DNA from: Mesostigma viride
Lineage: Eukaryota; Streptophyta; Mesostigmatophyceae; Mesostigmatales; Mesostigmataceae
Direction of reading: 5' to 3'
DNA length: 64,000 nucleotides
Assembly: GCA_009746045.1 (NCBI GenBank)
Contig: RPFO01000015.1
Span: forward strand, 1,700,529-1,764,528
Positions 20,453 through 31,600 of the stretch are shown here, in pieces. How positions within the stretch are numbered: the first letter of the stretch is position 1; every line of letters begins with the position of its first letter. Below the pieces are notes generated by a model, which saw only the letters and a list, made by a program, of their open reading frames with translations, had not been told where the DNA came from and did not search any database. Made by a program: the position numbers and the translations under genes.

Positions 20453-23400
20453 ACCTGATCAGCCACCTTGGCGGACCCTAGCTCCACCAGCATGTCATCA
20501 GGCAACCTGGCTATGACCATAAGGTCTGGCCTGGAAATGCCTGCCACCCAAGCAACCATGCCCCTCACCATGGGACACAGTGCCTGTGTGATGGTTGGAG
20601 GAAGCTTGCTAATGAGGGTCTCTTGATAATCATTGCCCCCCACAAGCAGCATACGCCACTCCCCCCCCTTCTTCACCAGTGTGGCCTCCATGCCCACAAA
20701 CAGCAGAGGCTCATTCTCCACCTGCCATTGCTCCCTACCCAGAGGAAACTTGGACTTAATGATGGAGATCAGCTCCTTAAGCCACGACGTGGGAGCTATC
20801 AGATGTAGGTCATCCCCGTGCAGCGAAGCATACACTGGCAGGCCTTCCCATTGCCCCAGAAACAGACAGGGGTCTACAGGAGAGACCTTCAAGTTGCAAT
20901 GTTCCTTCAGGAAACGGTTGAGAGTCTCCCTCCAGATTATTGGACTTGACCTCAGGCCCTCCAGGCCCTTGAGGATTTTAAGGAACTCCGTGTGGATGTC
21001 CCTTTTCCATACAGCAGGCACCCTAACATAGAAAGGCGTCTTGCCCTCCCACTTTTCCTGTGCCACATCTGCATCCCCCTCCAGAAATGCCCTCTTGAAG
21101 TCTACCACCACTGAGCCATAGTCCAAGCCCTTGTTGAGAAGGCCTAGAAATACACACAGCAGCAGCCTCCAAGTGTCATGCAACATGCCAGGGGTATACA
21201 ACTCCTCAGCAGTGCACTCACCAGTACCCTTGAACTCATTCAGCACTGGCCTGACATGTGGTACCTTGACCCCGTCCACCTCCTTCATCTTGATGACAAA
21301 CTTGAGCTTGAGTAGACGTCGTGCAGGAGGCAGGTCATTGACAGGTTCCACGCATTTCTTGGAGATCCAGTCCTCCCCAGATTTAATCAGACCCAGTGTG
21401 ACCTGGGGACACATAATGGGAGAGGACATGAGCTTCACCAGGCCTTGGTAGTTGATAGGGCTGTGTCCAGCAAGTGAGTGAGGACCAATGCCCAAACTGC
21501 TTGGATGACTAGCAGCTGGCAGTATGAGGTCATCAACCAAGGGCTCCTGCCCCTGGCACACTTGCACACGCTTAACCGACCTGGTTACTGCACGTGATAG
21601 GTGAGTGGTCCTGAAATTAATCAGTGGGACCTGACCAGCCCCTTCCTTAGTCAGGAGAGAGGACGTGATCACTACCCCATCCTGGCATAGGAAATTCTGC
21701 CCCAGAAGAGCAGGTCCTTGATAGCCCTCCAAGACACAAAAAGCAGTGTCCTGTCCAAGGATAGGAATGAATACCTCACCCAGTACCTTCACGTGTACCC
21801 CGCCACTGAAGTCAGACACAAACTGATAGCTGGGTTCAGACATGCTGTACCCTGCTGCAGCCCTGGTCCCAATGATGGAGACCTGAGAATTAGTGTCTAC
21901 CTCTAAGGCAGTGTCCAGCCCCAGATTGCCATGCCACCTGAGCTTGGCTACCTTGGGCTGCTTCTTGGCTCTTTGTAGAGCCCCAATCAATCCAGCCAAA
22001 CTTGTCCCCCTGGGCTTGGTTAGTGCCTTGGGCTTGACAGTTGACTCCCCAGCTGTTGACCTTGCAGCCTGTTCAACAAGTACCTCTGCAACCTGGCCAG
22101 GGCTGACAGATTCCCCTGCAACAGATGTGGTCGTTGCGTCAGTGATGTCACCTGGGACCTGAAAATCCTGCAGATCCTGTGAGCCTTGTGCCTGACTGCC
22201 CTCATTCATCAGGTTAGGCTTGACATATGACCAACTCAGCCGGTGCACATGCTTTGGTTCGTCCTCCATGCTGACCAAGCATGCGTGGCTAGCTTCATCA
22301 ACCTGGGTAACCACCCCAGGACTCCAGCTACCACGTTTGCCATAAAGGCTAGGTTCCTTCCAAGCTAGGACCTTCTGACCCACTTGTGGCTCCAGCATCT
22401 TCCAACCCCGGTCCTTCTCCCTCAGCTTGGCAAAGGTGACATGTGCAGCATGTTTCCAGCCCTCCAGCACATGTGGTGGGCACAGGCCATGATATAGACC
22501 CATTGGGCTGACAGCAACTCCATCATAGTAGAAGTTAACCCTGCTGTTCAGCTGCTGCTCCACGTTCCTCAGCCATGCACTCCTGACAAGTGCAGGTGCA
22601 GACAAGGGTACCCAGTCTTCAGAGATGATCAATTTCTTGACCTCCTGGATTGCCCTCTCGATAGCACCCTGCTGCCCATGAGCCTCCCTAGGTGTAACCA
22701 GCAACTCAGGAAGGGTAGGATCACCCTTGAGATGCTGAAACTGCATGTCCACCTGGATCCTTGTGGTAGGAAACTTGGCTCTTACATTCTGCAGGGCAGC
22801 CAGCAAGTACCTGTTCTTCATAGAAGGTAAATGCTCTAGCACCTTGTATTTCGTGTACCTGTCCACGCACACCAACAGTTGCATGCCCCTGATGTGTTGG
22901 ATATCACACTGCAGATCACCAATGCTCTGAGGTAGAGCTTTGGCATGTGATTTCCTGGGCTTGTTGGAGGACAACTGGCACTTACACCGTGAGGCAGCTT
23001 GCTGACACGCCTTAAGAAGGGGTGCCCTGCCCATACGGAAGGCAAAGTTGTTTGACAGAGAAGTGGCATGCCCAAACATGTTGTGGATTCGGGCACCCAA
23101 CTCCTGGTACACAGAGGAAGCAGTCCCTGGCACAGTCAGGACTGTGCTGTCAGGTTGTCCAGCATCACCATGCTGACTTCCATCCTGTTCTGACTCAGAG
23201 CCTGAGTCACCCTGCTCATGCCCAACACCTGGACCGCCAGCAGGGACCACATGCATACCACCAGAGGCCTTCACACCCCTCTGTGGTTGTACATTGGTTT
23301 CTCTCAAAATGAGAGGTCCACCCTCGTGCCCAGCACGAGGATGCATGGGGTCAGACATTCTTACAGCTGCACCAGCTGTCAAGGACGTCTTCATAGGAAC

Positions 23401-23535
23401 CTGTACCTCTCCAGGTGACCTGGGGCCACCCTGAACCTGGAGATCACCCTCTTGTTGCCCAGATATAAAATCTGCATTGGAGCACCTGGCCTCCCCCTTG
23501 GGTGAATTAAGGTGTGTAGGGGTTGCCTCAGACAG
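20453..23535 (-). CDS. pol: E3 pol: integrase, protease, reverse transcriptase (3' end cut off by insertion)
   Basis: Reads in the same frame as gag directly after its TGA stop. Numbering from the ATG at 23394. About 95-140: His/Cys-rich region with NMFGH and a CKC motif, possibly the HHCC zinc domain. D164 (LQCDIQHIRG), D216 (QVDMQF) and E246 (GQQGAIERAIQ) form the integrase triad, followed by a C-terminal domain with GKRGSWSPGVVTQVDE. D500 lies in ALEVDTNSQVSIIG, and GPALLGQNFL follows: a retropepsin-like fold with DTN in place of DTG. RT follows (LLKLKFVIKMKE, VVVDFKRAFLEGD), with active site HGDD at 861-862 (ASLHGDDLHLI). The frame runs into the 3.6-kb insertion before RNase H. Integrase thus precedes protease. 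Confidence 0.88.
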
Positions 23536-24647
23536 TCACTGCTCCTTGTTGTCTTCTTGCTGACTGCCCTTTGAAGGCTGGCCCTGGGACTTGTTGTTGT
23601 TCTTCTTGTTGTTGTTGTTATTCTTGTTGCTGCCCTGGCCCTGGGACTTCTTGAAGCTGGGACACTCCTTCTTGATGTGCCCCCACCCCTTGCACAGGTA
23701 GCATTGTATCTTTGACTTGCCCTGGCCTCCTCCCCCGTTGTCAGACGCGTTGCCCTGCTTGGGCTGACCACCCACCCGCCTGAACACCGACTTGGAGTGT
23801 GACCTCCTGTCAGAGTCAGGTGAATGATCGCCCTTGCGCTTGTTATGGTTGCCCCTACGCCCTCCTTGGCTTCTGTCAGCCTCAGACGTCTTGGAGCCCC
23901 CCTGGGTACGCCCACCTGCCTGGGTAGCCTTCACTGCTGGCACTCCACCCTCAAACAGCTCCTCTGCCTCGAGTGCTTGTTTGATTATGACCTTGTAGGC
24001 CTTGAGGGTTGAGTGTGGGGCACACATGACCTTTAAGGAGCCACGTGTAGCCTTATCCAGCCCAGAAACCTTGAGCCAGTTGGTCAGGGCTATGTTATCA
24101 GCCACATTAAAGCCGTGAGCCCTGCCCTCCTCAACCATTTTACAATAGTTAAGGAAATTCTGGATCAGGTCCCCCTTGACCTCCCACCCTTGATACTTGT
24201 CCTGCCAATGGATGCCGACCTTCTTTCGCTGGTCTTCAAGCAGCTCCTTCAGCTCAGCTACATACACTGCCCAGGCCTTGTTGGCCTTCTTACATTCCCT
24301 GGTTAGGTCCTTGATCTGATCAGTGCACTTGCCAAAAGTGCTGCTGCCTATCCAGATCTGATAGTAGTTTGTACCACCGTACAAACTAGGAAACCCTTCC
24401 AGCCCTTCCACAAACTCTTCAGCCTGCTTAGGCTTAGAGTCAGATGTCACAGGTTGCAGCTGATTTACAATTAATAACCCCTGAGTGGTAAGGTCAAAAC
24501 CATGAACAGCTTGTGCATTATTATTATTGTAGGAAGATTGGTAATCTCTCCGGTAACCCCCACGTCATCTACGTGAGCGGTCCCACTACCAGCACCACCA
24601 CCATTCCCACTGGCTGGGGCACCCTTGCTACGGCGCCCGTCTGCCAT
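23536..24647 (-). pseudogene. gag: E3 gag with one CCHC knuckle; one frame change near the N terminus
   Basis: The likely start is the ATG at 24645-24647 (MADGRRSKGAPASG). A 1-nt frame change at the G-run near 24555 joins it to GGYRRDYQSSY and then an uninterrupted frame to the TGA at 23536-23538. The body is a helical gag (LTRECKKANKAWAVYVAELK, YKVIIKQALEAEELFEGG) with a basic linker, zinc knuckle CYLCKGWGHIKKEC and an Asn/Lys/Gln-rich tail. Sequence around the stop is CAG TGA CTG. The frame after the stop stays open into pol, suggesting readthrough. The N-terminal frame change may be a real mutation or an assembly error in a homopolymer. Confidence 0.8.
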
Positions 24648-24815
24648 TCTGCACTAGAAGCTATTCAAAAGAACACCTCAGCAAAGCAGCAGAAAAGTAT
24701 GTACAAAAAGTTGTCGCCACTGCCGCTTGCGCCGGTGTCGCCCCCGCCCCGCGAAATGCCGCTGAAAATTCGACAAAAAATGTCGACGAGTACTGCAAAA
24801 GAAAATTAGGCCGAC

Positions 24816-25526
24816 CTAGTAGTCAAGGCCCCTGAAGTCGCAGTACGTGTATACGAACTCACGATCCTCCATATCCAGCTCTGGACCTGCACCGGTATGT
24901 ATTAAAACCGGTGTGCTCCCCGCCGCGTAAGTTGCGACGCGCCGACGCGCGACGAGGCGCAGAGGATGTGTGAAGATCGTCAACAATTCCCACCCCGCGG
25001 GAATCCACTCTCGCACAGATGCGAGAAATGCCACCAGGTTAATTAGAACCTGGCGCTCGCGACTGCGTACGCCGCGTGTGAGCAGCGATAACAACGCGAG
25101 ATCCTGAAACAAATTTGTCGACACCGCCGGCGCGCCCCCCGTGCGTAGCGATGCCCAGTTTTGTAGGTTTCTCTGGTAACCGGTGAGTGAAGAGATGATG
25201 TTGTCCAACTCTTCAATGGCAGTCGTGACTTCGGTCACCGACCGCAAACCTCCCCGCACCTGGACCGTAAATGTCGATAAAATGTTGCGGATCTGGTCCA
25301 ATAGTGCGCGTATAGCCGGCACCAGTGCTGGCAAATCGGGGTCCTCGGGGTTATCCCCGAGCAATGCGTGAGCTGCGCGCTGCTGACGATGAAGCTCGTC
25401 GAGCGAGATTGTGACTTCGTCGAGCAATTGCTGCCACGACGGCGCAGTCGGTCTTGACGAAGGACCAGCCGGCGGAGCGGCTATTTCCTCATCATCGGGG
25501 ATCCGGAATTCTTCAGAATTTGGCAT
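24816..25526 (-). CDS. E3 pre-gag ORF (236 aa), unknown function
   Basis: An ATG at 25526, 24 nt after the 5' LTR, opens a 236-codon frame starting MPNSEEFRIPDDEE. It has an acidic/Pro-rich start, then predicted helical segments (WQQLLDEVTISLDELHRQQR, VPAIRALLDQIRNILSTF, VTTAIEELDNIISSLTGYQR), a hydrophobic region around LFQDLALLSLLTRG and LINLVAFLASVREWIP, and ends at TAG 24816. It does not resemble gag or pol. It is in a different frame from gag and ends about 170 nt before the gag start. E5 also has reading frames at this position, but with no obvious sequence similarity. Function unknown; could be an accessory or N-terminal structural protein. Confidence 0.65.
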   Translation of the reverse strand: MPNSEEFRIPDDEEIAAPPAGPSSRPTAPSWQQLLDEVTISLDELHRQQRAAHALLGDNPEDPDLPALVPAIRALLDQIRNILSTFTVQVRGGLRSVTEVTTAIEELDNIISSLTGYQRNLQNWASLRTGGAPAVSTNLFQDLALLSLLTRGVRSRERQVLINLVAFLASVREWIPAGWELLTIFTHPLRLVARRRVATYAAGSTPVLIHTGAGPELDMEDREFVYTYCDFRGLDY

Positions 25527-25550
25527 CTTTTTAACAGAGCGTGTAATACG

Positions 25551-26171
25551 AGTTGTGAGGGAGAGAATGCCACGAATTCCGCCATGGTTCTTGCAGGAAG
25601 TTGCCTTTATTAATAACAAGGAAACACAGACGTAAGTCACGTCACTTCCAAGACTGCACGCAGCACAGGCGACAGGGTCGCAGTGCCAAGAGAACGTGCA
25701 CGCAAGAACTAGCGTCCCGGTGTGACCAAGTCACTCATATAGGTTGTTAGGGACGCGTCCAAGTATTCAGCTGCACTGTCACAGCTGAACTGTCAATCAA
25801 TTGATTACACAGACTCTGGCACGCCTTTGGCGCGCAGATCTATCAATTGTCCATACGGCTAGTCCTGTGGACCTATCCGTACACTAGTCAGCATCAATTG
25901 TCTCATAGGTCCTGGCGCGCTACAGCACGCCTACCTATCAATTGACTATCAAGTCCTGTACAAGTCCTGTCAACGTCCTGCGGACTATCAAAGTGACACT
26001 TGTACATCCTGTGTCCGTACGCGCCCACAGTGGCGCGCCGGGTACTGTCGGCACAGCCTAGGAAACGTCATAACTTTTACGTCCCGTAACCAAATGAGGC
26101 GTTCAAGGTGCCGTACGTTGGAAAGAGCGTAACAATCTCTATCCATCTAACGTAAATCCTTTACGTTAACT
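25551..26171 (-). repeat. E3 5' LTR
   Basis: 621 bp, essentially identical to 14690-15310, ending AACT and followed by TSD GCTAA. The sequence right after the LTR on the sense strand is CGTATTACACGCTCTG, not a TGG-type primer site. Confidence 0.93.
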
Positions 26172-26280
26172 GCTAAGGGGGCGGGCAATGAGGGTGATGA
26201 GAAGCCCACGCTGGAAATGAGACTTATTAATGTCCATCTTCCCAGTAAAAGTCCTAAATTTAGGACCAAGTGGAATTAAA

Positions 26281-27709
26281 ATATATATATTAAAAATATA
26301 ATTACTTACAGCAGAGTGAAATCACTCAAACCAAAGCAAACGCCCAGCTATAAACCTATATACAGAGCCATGTCAAAGCTCTATACTACGATAAGACCAA
26401 TGGAAACGCCTAACGGGAGGAACCTAATAGCCCTGCTGCACCGCAAAATCAGCCCGCGTACGGCGGAGCATGATGTCAGCCATGGCCCGAGTCAGCGCCA
26501 CCGACAAGCGCTGACGCCAATATGACGTCCAGGTCCGCGCCGACCATGGGGCCCGCTGGCCCTCAAGGTCCAGCCGGTCCTCCCGGAGCCGGCAACACTC
26601 CTTGAAGAAGGCGGAGGTCAGGGGCCCCATGGCCCCAAACTCCTCCAGGACAAAGGGCACCACACGATGGTGCCCGACGTCGCCGTAGGCCAGGAGCTTG
26701 GCCCGCTCCGCCCGGTCCGCCGTGTAACCTGCCGTGAGGGAGGCCCCAGCCACGTGGCTAAGAGCCAAGGGCCGCGCCACCGAAACGTCAATAAGCAGAT
26801 GCCGGCCACCCCCCTCAAAGTCCAGCACCACGATGTCAGGCCGGTGGTTGGGGGAATAGAAGGCAGCGCCATCCGCATCCTCGGACCGGATGTTCGCGTG
26901 GGGGAAAACCGACCGAATCATGGCGAGCACCACCGTCAGGAGGACAGTGTGCAAATACAAATACCAATTCTGATTCTGTTGGCCCCCCATGCAGGCAAGG
27001 TAGTGAGTCCCCGTGGGATCCAGCGGCTGCCCACAGCTACCACAAGGCCGCCCGGCCGGAACAAGAGGCTGCGGGGCAAATAGCTGGTGCCGGAGCGCCA
27101 CCGAGTAGTGGCTGGGAGCCAAGGCGAATGGGGGGCCATGGGAAGAGCACGAAGGTACGCCGAGCCCACACTCCGCAAGGAAAGCGAGAACAGCCACGCA
27201 CGTCCCTGGGCGTTGAGGTCCGCGAAAAGAGCAATCCAATCAGCCGTGTGCAGAATACCCGCGTAGGTTTTCTGGTGTTTATCGATGACGCGAGCAGGGA
27301 ATGCGGCGGGAGATTGAACGGAGGCGACCGAGGGAGTGCCGCGAGGGAGGTGGCGCTGTACCGCCTGAGCGGCACGGACGGGAGAACAGGCCTGCTGGAT
27401 CTCAGCATAGGCCTCCTGGATGGCGGTGACGAAGGGCAAAGGGCTGCTGGGGTCCAGGAGGTCAGGCGCTGCCGTTGCCAAAAGGGGCAGGAGCCGGCAG
27501 CTTTCCGCCCACGACTGAGCGACGGAGCCCAAAAATGCTGCTGGGGCCAGCCGGGCGGCACGAGTCAGACCGCAGCCACCCATCCGTGCAGGCAGGGAGG
27601 CAATGCGAATAGCATGTGGCGGGAGGTCGGGGCCCGGGATCAGCTGCGCCAAGGCCGACTGGATGCGTTCGTCGTGGCCCTCGGCGGCCAGCCGGACCTG
27701 AGCCGGAAA
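26281..27709 (-). mobile_element. LINE copy A, 5'-truncated, R2-like endonuclease family
   Basis: Minus-strand non-LTR retrotransposon 3' end. It carries the RT C-terminal region (LPARMGGCGLTRAARLAP), the zinc motif and endonuclease-like domain, a roughly 130-bp 3' UTR and an A/T-rich tail (complement of AAAATATATATATTAAAAATATAA). It abuts copy B at 27709/27710. Truncated at the 5' side, as usual for target-primed reverse transcription. Confidence 0.8.
26424..27652 (-). pseudogene. LINE copy A coding region (RT thumb to endonuclease), one frameshift
   Basis: Two frames overlap: 26936-27652 (from PHAIRIASLPARMGGCG through SLRSVGSAYLRALPMA) and 26424-27239 (from ALAPSHYSVALRHQLFAP to the stop). 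They are joined by a 1-nt loss in a G-run near 27130 (six G here, seven in copy B). Zinc motif CGSCGQPLDPTGTHYLAC is followed by NHRPDIVVLDFEGGGRHLL then IDVSV: R-P-D...D spacing like the restriction-like endonuclease of R2-type LINEs. C-terminal region: [20 protein letters not shown]. Function in an intact element: target nicking and reverse transcription. Confidence 0.75.
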
Positions 27710-28620
27710 ATATATATATTAAAAATATAATTACTTACAGCAGAGTGAAATCACTCAAACCAAAGCAAACGCCCAGCTATAAACCTATATACAGAGCCAT
27801 GTCAAAGCTCTATACTACGATAAGACCAATGGAAACGCCTAACGGAGGAACCTAATAGCCCTGCTGCACCGCAAAATCAGCCCGCGTACGGCGGAGCATG
27901 ATGTCAGCCATGGCCCGAGTCAGCGCCACCGACAAGCGCTGACGCCAATATGACGTCCAGGTCCGCGCCGACCATGGGGCCCGCTGGCCCTCCAGGTCCA
28001 GCCGGTCCTCCCGGAGCCGGCAACACTCCTTGAAGAAGGCGGAGGTCAGGGGCCCCATGGCCCCAAACTCCTCCAGGACAAAGGGCACCACACGATGGTG
28101 CCCGACGTCGCCGTAGGCCAGGAGCTTGGCCCGCTCCGCCCGGTCCGCCGTGTAACCTGCCGTGAGGGAGGCCCCAGCCACGTGGCTAAGAGCCAAGGGC
28201 CGCGCCACCGAAACGTCAATAAGCAGATGCCGGCCACCCCCCTCAAAGTCCAGCACCACGATGTCAGGCCGGTGGTTGGGGGAATAGAAGGCAGCGCCAT
28301 CCGCATCCTCGGACCGGATGTTCGCGTGGGGGAAAACCGACCGAATCATGGCGAGCACCACCGTCAGGAGGACAGTGTGCAAATACAAATACCAATTCTG
28401 ATTCTGTTGGCCCCCCATGCAGGCAAGGTAGTGAGTCCCCGTGGGATCCAGCGGCTGCCCACAGCTACCACAAGGCCGCCCGGCCGGAACAAGAGGCTGC
28501 GGGGCAAATAGCTGGTGCCGGAGCGCCACCGAGTAGTGGCTGGGAGCCAAGGCGAATGGGGGGGCCATGGGAAGAGCACGAAGGTACGCCGAGCCCACAC
28601 TCCGCAAGGAAAGCGAGAAA
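27710..28620 (-). mobile_element. LINE copy B, 5'-truncated, adjacent to copy A
   Basis: Near-identical to the 3' part of copy A, including the 3' UTR and AT-rich tail (27710-27745). Its 5' truncation at about 28618 again lies at AAAATATATATAT. Copy B probably inserted at an AT-rich site at the end of copy A. The two copies differ at very few bases. Confidence 0.8.
27852..28618 (-). pseudogene. LINE copy B coding fragment (zinc motif and endonuclease-like domain)
   Basis: A single open frame of about 255 codons from SLSLRSVGSAYLRALPMAPP to the stop, with the 7-G run that keeps it in frame. Contains CGSCGQPLDPTGTHYLAC, NHRPDIVVLDFEGGGR and LIDVSVARP as in copy A. It lacks the RT core, so it is a 5'-truncated, non-functional copy, but it shows the ancestral frame. 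Confidence 0.75.
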
Positions 28621-31600
28621 ATATATATATGCAAACATTAAAATTTGACCCTGGCATTCGTGCCCATGACAGATAACACACTTTTTTAGTTTCTATCAAA
28701 AACCTGGGGTCAAATAATTACATTTAGTGCATGAATGGGCCCTGCCACCTGCCAGACCTCAAAGCGCGAATTTGGCCAAAATGTGGGTTTTAGGACCATT
28801 AGGACCAATTAGTGTCAACGCATGACCATGCTATCCACACGGTCCCTTGAGCATCTTACAAGCGCTAGGGGACCCTACGAGGCCTTGGGATGGTGGGGCA
28901 GCGTATAACAAGGCCATACCCTGCTGTGGCTGCCTCTATATATACGCGTGCTTAACGGTGTCACAGATGGTGCAGGTAATGCAATATACGGTTGCATGGT
29001 TGCTGAGGTTGCCCGGCTTGAACATGGCCCACCCCTTGCGGTAAACTTTCTCTAAGCATATTGTCCAAAAACCAAATGTCCTCATTTGAGGACATAGTCC
29101 TCGTTTGAGACGGGGGGGGTCAGGGGCGCGGTTTTGGCGCCAAATTTGGTCCTAGGGTCACTTGGTGGGTTTTGGCGCGAAACTGGGATAGGTCCTGAGC
29201 GCGCCAAGCCCCTGGGGTCGACAGGGGTCGACCGTACCTGGAAAATATGAGGCGACGAAAAGTACCTACAATAGCAAGAACATCGCAATGCAATCGAGTG
29301 TTTTGTCGAGTGGCGGCTATGGGGTCGTGCCAGTTCCGAGGCTTGCCTGAATGTTATAGGGCATTATTTTGCCCCGGACGAAGACAGCATTTTAGACCGT
29401 CATCTAGTGATTTCGAAGATGCTATTCTTCACGTGCAGGTGCTTTGTATACGTCGAAAATTTTGCTCATGAATGGATTTTGGCATTGTTGAAGAAAATCT
29501 GAGAGCTAAGTAGATCGCATGATAGGTCAGTTCGCAGTTCGGTTGTACAATTTCTTTTTCCGCCCAGGCGCTGCGGATATCGCGAGTATGGGTTATGGTA
29601 CGCTTCTGGGCTTATGGGCGACATGGGGAGAAGAGGGACCTGGGCAGTTGCATGCGTCAAAGAGTCTCTATTTTTTCGTCGTGATGTCGCAGTCGCGCCT
29701 GGCGAAAACCAGGGCGAGCGCGAGCCATATTTTTCTTTTGCCGCAAGGCTGGGTGCTTCCCACGCGTCACCGTCCTTTAATATATATTTCTTGAGCTGGC
29801 CCGCGCAGCTGGCGGCCTGGGCGCACGTCAAGAACAAGGTTCCGACTGTCATTCTCAACCGCATCGTTCTAAGTAAGCGTGTTAAGCGGATTGTAACCTA
29901 TAACTCCCGCAGACGTGATAATTCCGGTTGCTTTCAATGCCCAACTTCGTGGTTTTGATTACGTTTATGTCCGGGGAATAACGGAAGTTTGCTGGGCGGT
30001 ACTTTCTTTTCCCGTTGCGTCACTGAAAAGGTAAACGGCCTTGCGTTATCAAAACAGCAGCAAGTAGAAGTCGCTGTGCTTAATTGCGATGTGCTAGTTT
30101 GATTCAACACATATACTGCCTTGTTGCTGAGAAGTTTTTCAAGGCTTGCTGGTATGTTGCCCATATGTTTCTAATGCTTCAACTCATGTCCAAGTGATCA
30201 AGACTGGCTTGGAAACTTGAGCTTGTCATGTTAACATTGTGCTTGTGTTACAACTTGTGCCTCTTTGCAGTATATGTTTCATATATAACGAAGGGTTCAG
30301 CATCATGGTTTAGCACCGTGGTGGCAGCCGAGCCTCTACTAACGATCATGGACCTAACCTTGGCAAGTATTTGCTTCATATTTCACTCTTTGGACTGAGC
30401 TAGCTTTACACCTGCTGTTTGGCCTGCACCGTGGTCCCTGGCTTCCAGCTACATTTTGTGCCCCCCCCTGGCAGGCTGCAGGGTCTAGGACCGCGAGGGT
30501 GTAACATAGACATGTTGTGGGCACCTTGGGTGCATTTTCAGGGCCAGCCATGACCTGGCCATGCCTTCTTTCTTGGCATATTGTTGGCTTGAGTGCTATT
30601 TGGTCACTCGCGTAGCGACCCCCCTGCATTCATAAATCGTAAACAATTATACAATGAGCATATTTCATGGATGTTAAGCATTGCAACTCTTGAACATATC
30701 ATAAATGAACATGGTTCCATACCGTACCCATGGATGTGTTGACATGTGTTAGTTATTACAAATGGTATCCATGCTGAAAAATGTCCTCATTTGAGGACAT
30801 TTTCTTGGTGATTAGACATATGCCAAACCTTCTTTGACATCACGGACATGCTGGCCACCACCCAGCGATGAAAAAACAATGCATTTGCATTGCAACTAAA
30901 ACATGAATGCAGCCAAATCAAGTTACAAAACAACGGTGTGCTAACATGCAACGCTTTGTGAGCGAATTCAGGGTGCATGTAACACGTAAACCATACTGTA
31001 TATACTGTCTGAGAACACCCTGAACGACTGCAGGCCATAGGACCATGGTTTATAACTAACACATGAGTAAAACTGCTCTTACGCATGTGTGTTTTAGCTG
31101 CAGCGGACGACGAAGATAGAGACGTAAAAAATTGTATGACGTAAACCAACTATGTGTGACAGTTATGTGCACAGAGAGCGTCCCCTCTTTTTAGGCATAG
31201 CTGGCTGACTCAAAACACCACGACAGCGTTGCCAGTTACACTCATGATCTAGGACAACCCGGCACGTACCTGCTACTTACGTCGCCTCATTCCAGATGGT
31301 TGCAAAAAAGTCGCTGAAATCCGCAGCGAGGTCAGCTTTCCGAGAGCTGAGCGCACCAAAGCTGGCCAACCGGTTCGACAATGATATAAACCACGCTTGT
31401 GCTGCGTTCTAGGTCCAAGAAATACCGAAAGTGAAGACCTATAAGGTGCGCTCGCTGCCCAGCCTGAACGTCCCTAAAACATGGTCGACAATGGAAATCG
31501 GGCAAGAATATCACGGCCCAGGCGCTCCCATGTCAAATACTCCGTTTCTCAACTCCAGACTATAATAAAAATCGTCCACGAAAATTTCCTGGCTTGATTC

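Larger units (their letters stand above)
14690..26171 (-). mobile_element. E3: LTR retroelement with gag-IN-PR-RT-RH order, young, RNase H interrupted
   Basis: Two 621-bp LTRs (14690-15310, 25551-26171) are flanked by a perfect TSD GCTAA (14685-14689, 26172-26176). I notice a single difference between the LTRs (T/C near 14908/25769), so insertion is recent. Sense is minus: 5' LTR at right, pre-gag ORF (24816-25526), gag (23536-24647), in-frame TGA, pol (integrase, protease, RT, RNase H), about 0.95-kb 3' UTR, 3' LTR. Pol is split by a 3.6-kb insertion at 16803-20452. The LTR ends are AGTT...AACT, not TG...CA. Host-free size without the insertion is about 7.8 kb. Confidence 0.93.
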
